Shown here: positions 6,710-7,610 of the stretch, one piece after another
Layout: every line of letters starts with the position of its first letter
How positions within the stretch are numbered: position 1 is the stretch's first letter
Assembly: GCA_030044775.1 (NCBI GenBank)
Contig: JASICF010000242.1
Location: forward strand, 1 to 7,610
Length of the DNA stretch: 7,610 nt
Reading direction: 5' to 3'
From: Candidatus Sulfotelmatobacter sp.
GTDB taxonomy: Bacteria; Acidobacteriota; Terriglobia; Terriglobales; Acidobacteriaceae
Notes under the pieces: model-generated
Told to the model about the DNA's origin: nothing
Database searches by the model: none
Seen by the model: only the letters and a program-made list of their open reading frames with translations
Program-made: the position numbers and the translations under genes

Positions 6710-7603
6710 ATGCGCATTACTGCCTCTTTGATGTTTACTTTTCTGCTGACTATCGGCCTGGCTGCGGCGCAAGCGACTGGAACTGCTGCATCCGCGAGTA
6801 AGTCAGATGTTGTTCTGCCCTCCGAATCCACGGTCGATTCGTTTATGCAGCAGACGTTCGGGTACGAATCCGATTTGAGCTGGAAGATCGCGAGCATCAA
6901 GCCAGCACCGGTTCCCGGCCTGGCAGAGGTGAACGTGATTCTGGCCAGCCCGCAAGGCCAGCAGCTCAGCCGGTTTTACGTTACGGCAGACGGGCAACAT
7001 GCAGTGGTCGGCGAGATTATTCCGTTTGGGGCAAAGCCGTTCGAACCGGCAAAGAGGATATTAGAAAAGAGCATTACGGGTCCGTCGCTGGGGCCAAAGA
7101 ACGCACCTGTGACCGTGGTCGAGTTTGGCGACCTGCAATGCCCCGCGTGCAAAGCAGCGCAGCCGACGATCGAAAAGCTGGAAGCCTCCGAACCCAACGT
7201 GCGCTTCGTGTTTCAGAATTTTCCGCTCGAAATGCACAACTGGGCAGCGAAGGGTGCGGCATATTCGGATTGTGCAGGGAAGGCGTCAAATGAGGCGTTC
7301 TGGAAGTTTATTGCGAAAGTGTACGAAACGCAGCAGGACATCACTGCCGAAACTGCCGATGAAAAACTGACGGCAATTGCCACGGATGCCGGCCTGAAAG
7401 GTCCGGAGATCGCGGCTTGTGCAGCCTCGCCGAAGGCGAAAGCGGATGTGGATGCCTCGTTAGCGCTAGGCAAGGAAGTGAACGTGACGGGCACACCTAC
7501 TCTTTTTATCAACGGCCGATCCATCGGAAATGTGAGTGGCGTAAATGAAACCACGCTGAAGGAGTTGGTGGACTTCGCGGCGAAAGACAAAGGCGCGAAA
7601 TAG
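6710..7603 (+). CDS. Exported DsbA-like thioredoxin-fold oxidoreductase
   Basis: This 297-residue protein probably forms or rearranges disulfides in proteins of the periplasm. The ATG start follows AAAGGA (6700-6705). The N-terminus is a Sec signal peptide (MRITASLMF, hydrophobic core, cut after LAAA at about residue 20). Residues ~35-118 are a separate small domain rich in predicted strands that I cannot assign; its place recalls the N-terminal domain of DsbC/DsbG, though the likeness is only in layout. Residues ~122-297 are a DsbA-type thioredoxin domain: PVTVVEFGDLQCPAC with the active-site C144-P-A-C147, a helical insert, and the cis-proline loop GTPTLFING (P263). Two further cysteines, C188 (SDCAGK) and C237 (IAACAAS), lie in the insert and could form a second disulfide. 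No DsbB partner is in the window. Whether it acts as oxidase or isomerase cannot be told; CPAC differs from the classic E. coli CPHC. Confidence 0.88.
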   Translation: MRITASLMFTFLLTIGLAAAQATGTAASASKSDVVLPSESTVDSFMQQTFGYESDLSWKIASIKPAPVPGLAEVNVILASPQGQQLSRFYVTADGQHAVVGEIIPFGAKPFEPAKRILEKSITGPSLGPKNAPVTVVEFGDLQCPACKAAQPTIEKLEASEPNVRFVFQNFPLEMHNWAAKGAAYSDCAGKASNEAFWKFIAKVYETQQDITAETADEKLTAIATDAGLKGPEIAACAASPKAKADVDASLALGKEVNVTGTPTLFINGRSIGNVSGVNETTLKELVDFAAKDKGAK

Positions 7604-7610
7604 CGTAGCG

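Overview
The window looks like a chromosomal segment of a moderately GC-rich Gram-negative bacterium. It is most likely an Acidobacteriota member (Terriglobia-like), judged from protein resemblance: the fused YncE-type propeller/phosphoesterase, the PilZ protein with a CRREGREYVVGIQ-type strand, and the DsbA-like protein with an extra N-terminal domain. That placement is inference from family recognition, not a search. All genes lie on the plus strand, and I see no mobile element, tRNA, rRNA or CRISPR array.

Layout. Positions 1-324 are the 3' end of phoU, the phosphate-signalling regulator that usually closes a pst operon. A perfect hairpin follows its stop, and a possible promoter overlaps the hairpin's 3' arm. 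Next (426-3296) comes a large exported two-domain protein: an N-terminal beta-propeller of YVTN/YncE type fused to a C-terminal phosphoesterase (phospholipase C/acid phosphatase superfamily). A 149-base leader with several possible hairpins precedes a composite gene (3446-4897). It has an N-terminal PilZ-like domain, a long basic disordered linker and a C-terminal helical/coiled-coil region of unknown function, and a well-placed internal ribosome binding site precedes an in-frame ATG at 4130. Then comes nadE (5008-6648), a two-domain glutamine-dependent NAD+ synthetase with a GTG start and no clear ribosome binding site. Last is an exported DsbA-like thioredoxin-fold protein (6710-7603), whose ribosome binding site can be buried in a hairpin.

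How the genes fit together. phoU followed by a secreted phosphoesterase suggests a link to phosphate acquisition, but no convincing Pho box is visible. The later genes (PilZ-like, nadE, dsbA-like) share orientation but no evident pathway, and gaps of 61-149 bases with their own signals suggest mostly separate units. No complete undescribed system is evident. The most unusual items are the composite PilZ/coiled-coil gene with its internal start and structured leader, and the hairpin over the ribosome binding site of the dsbA-like gene.
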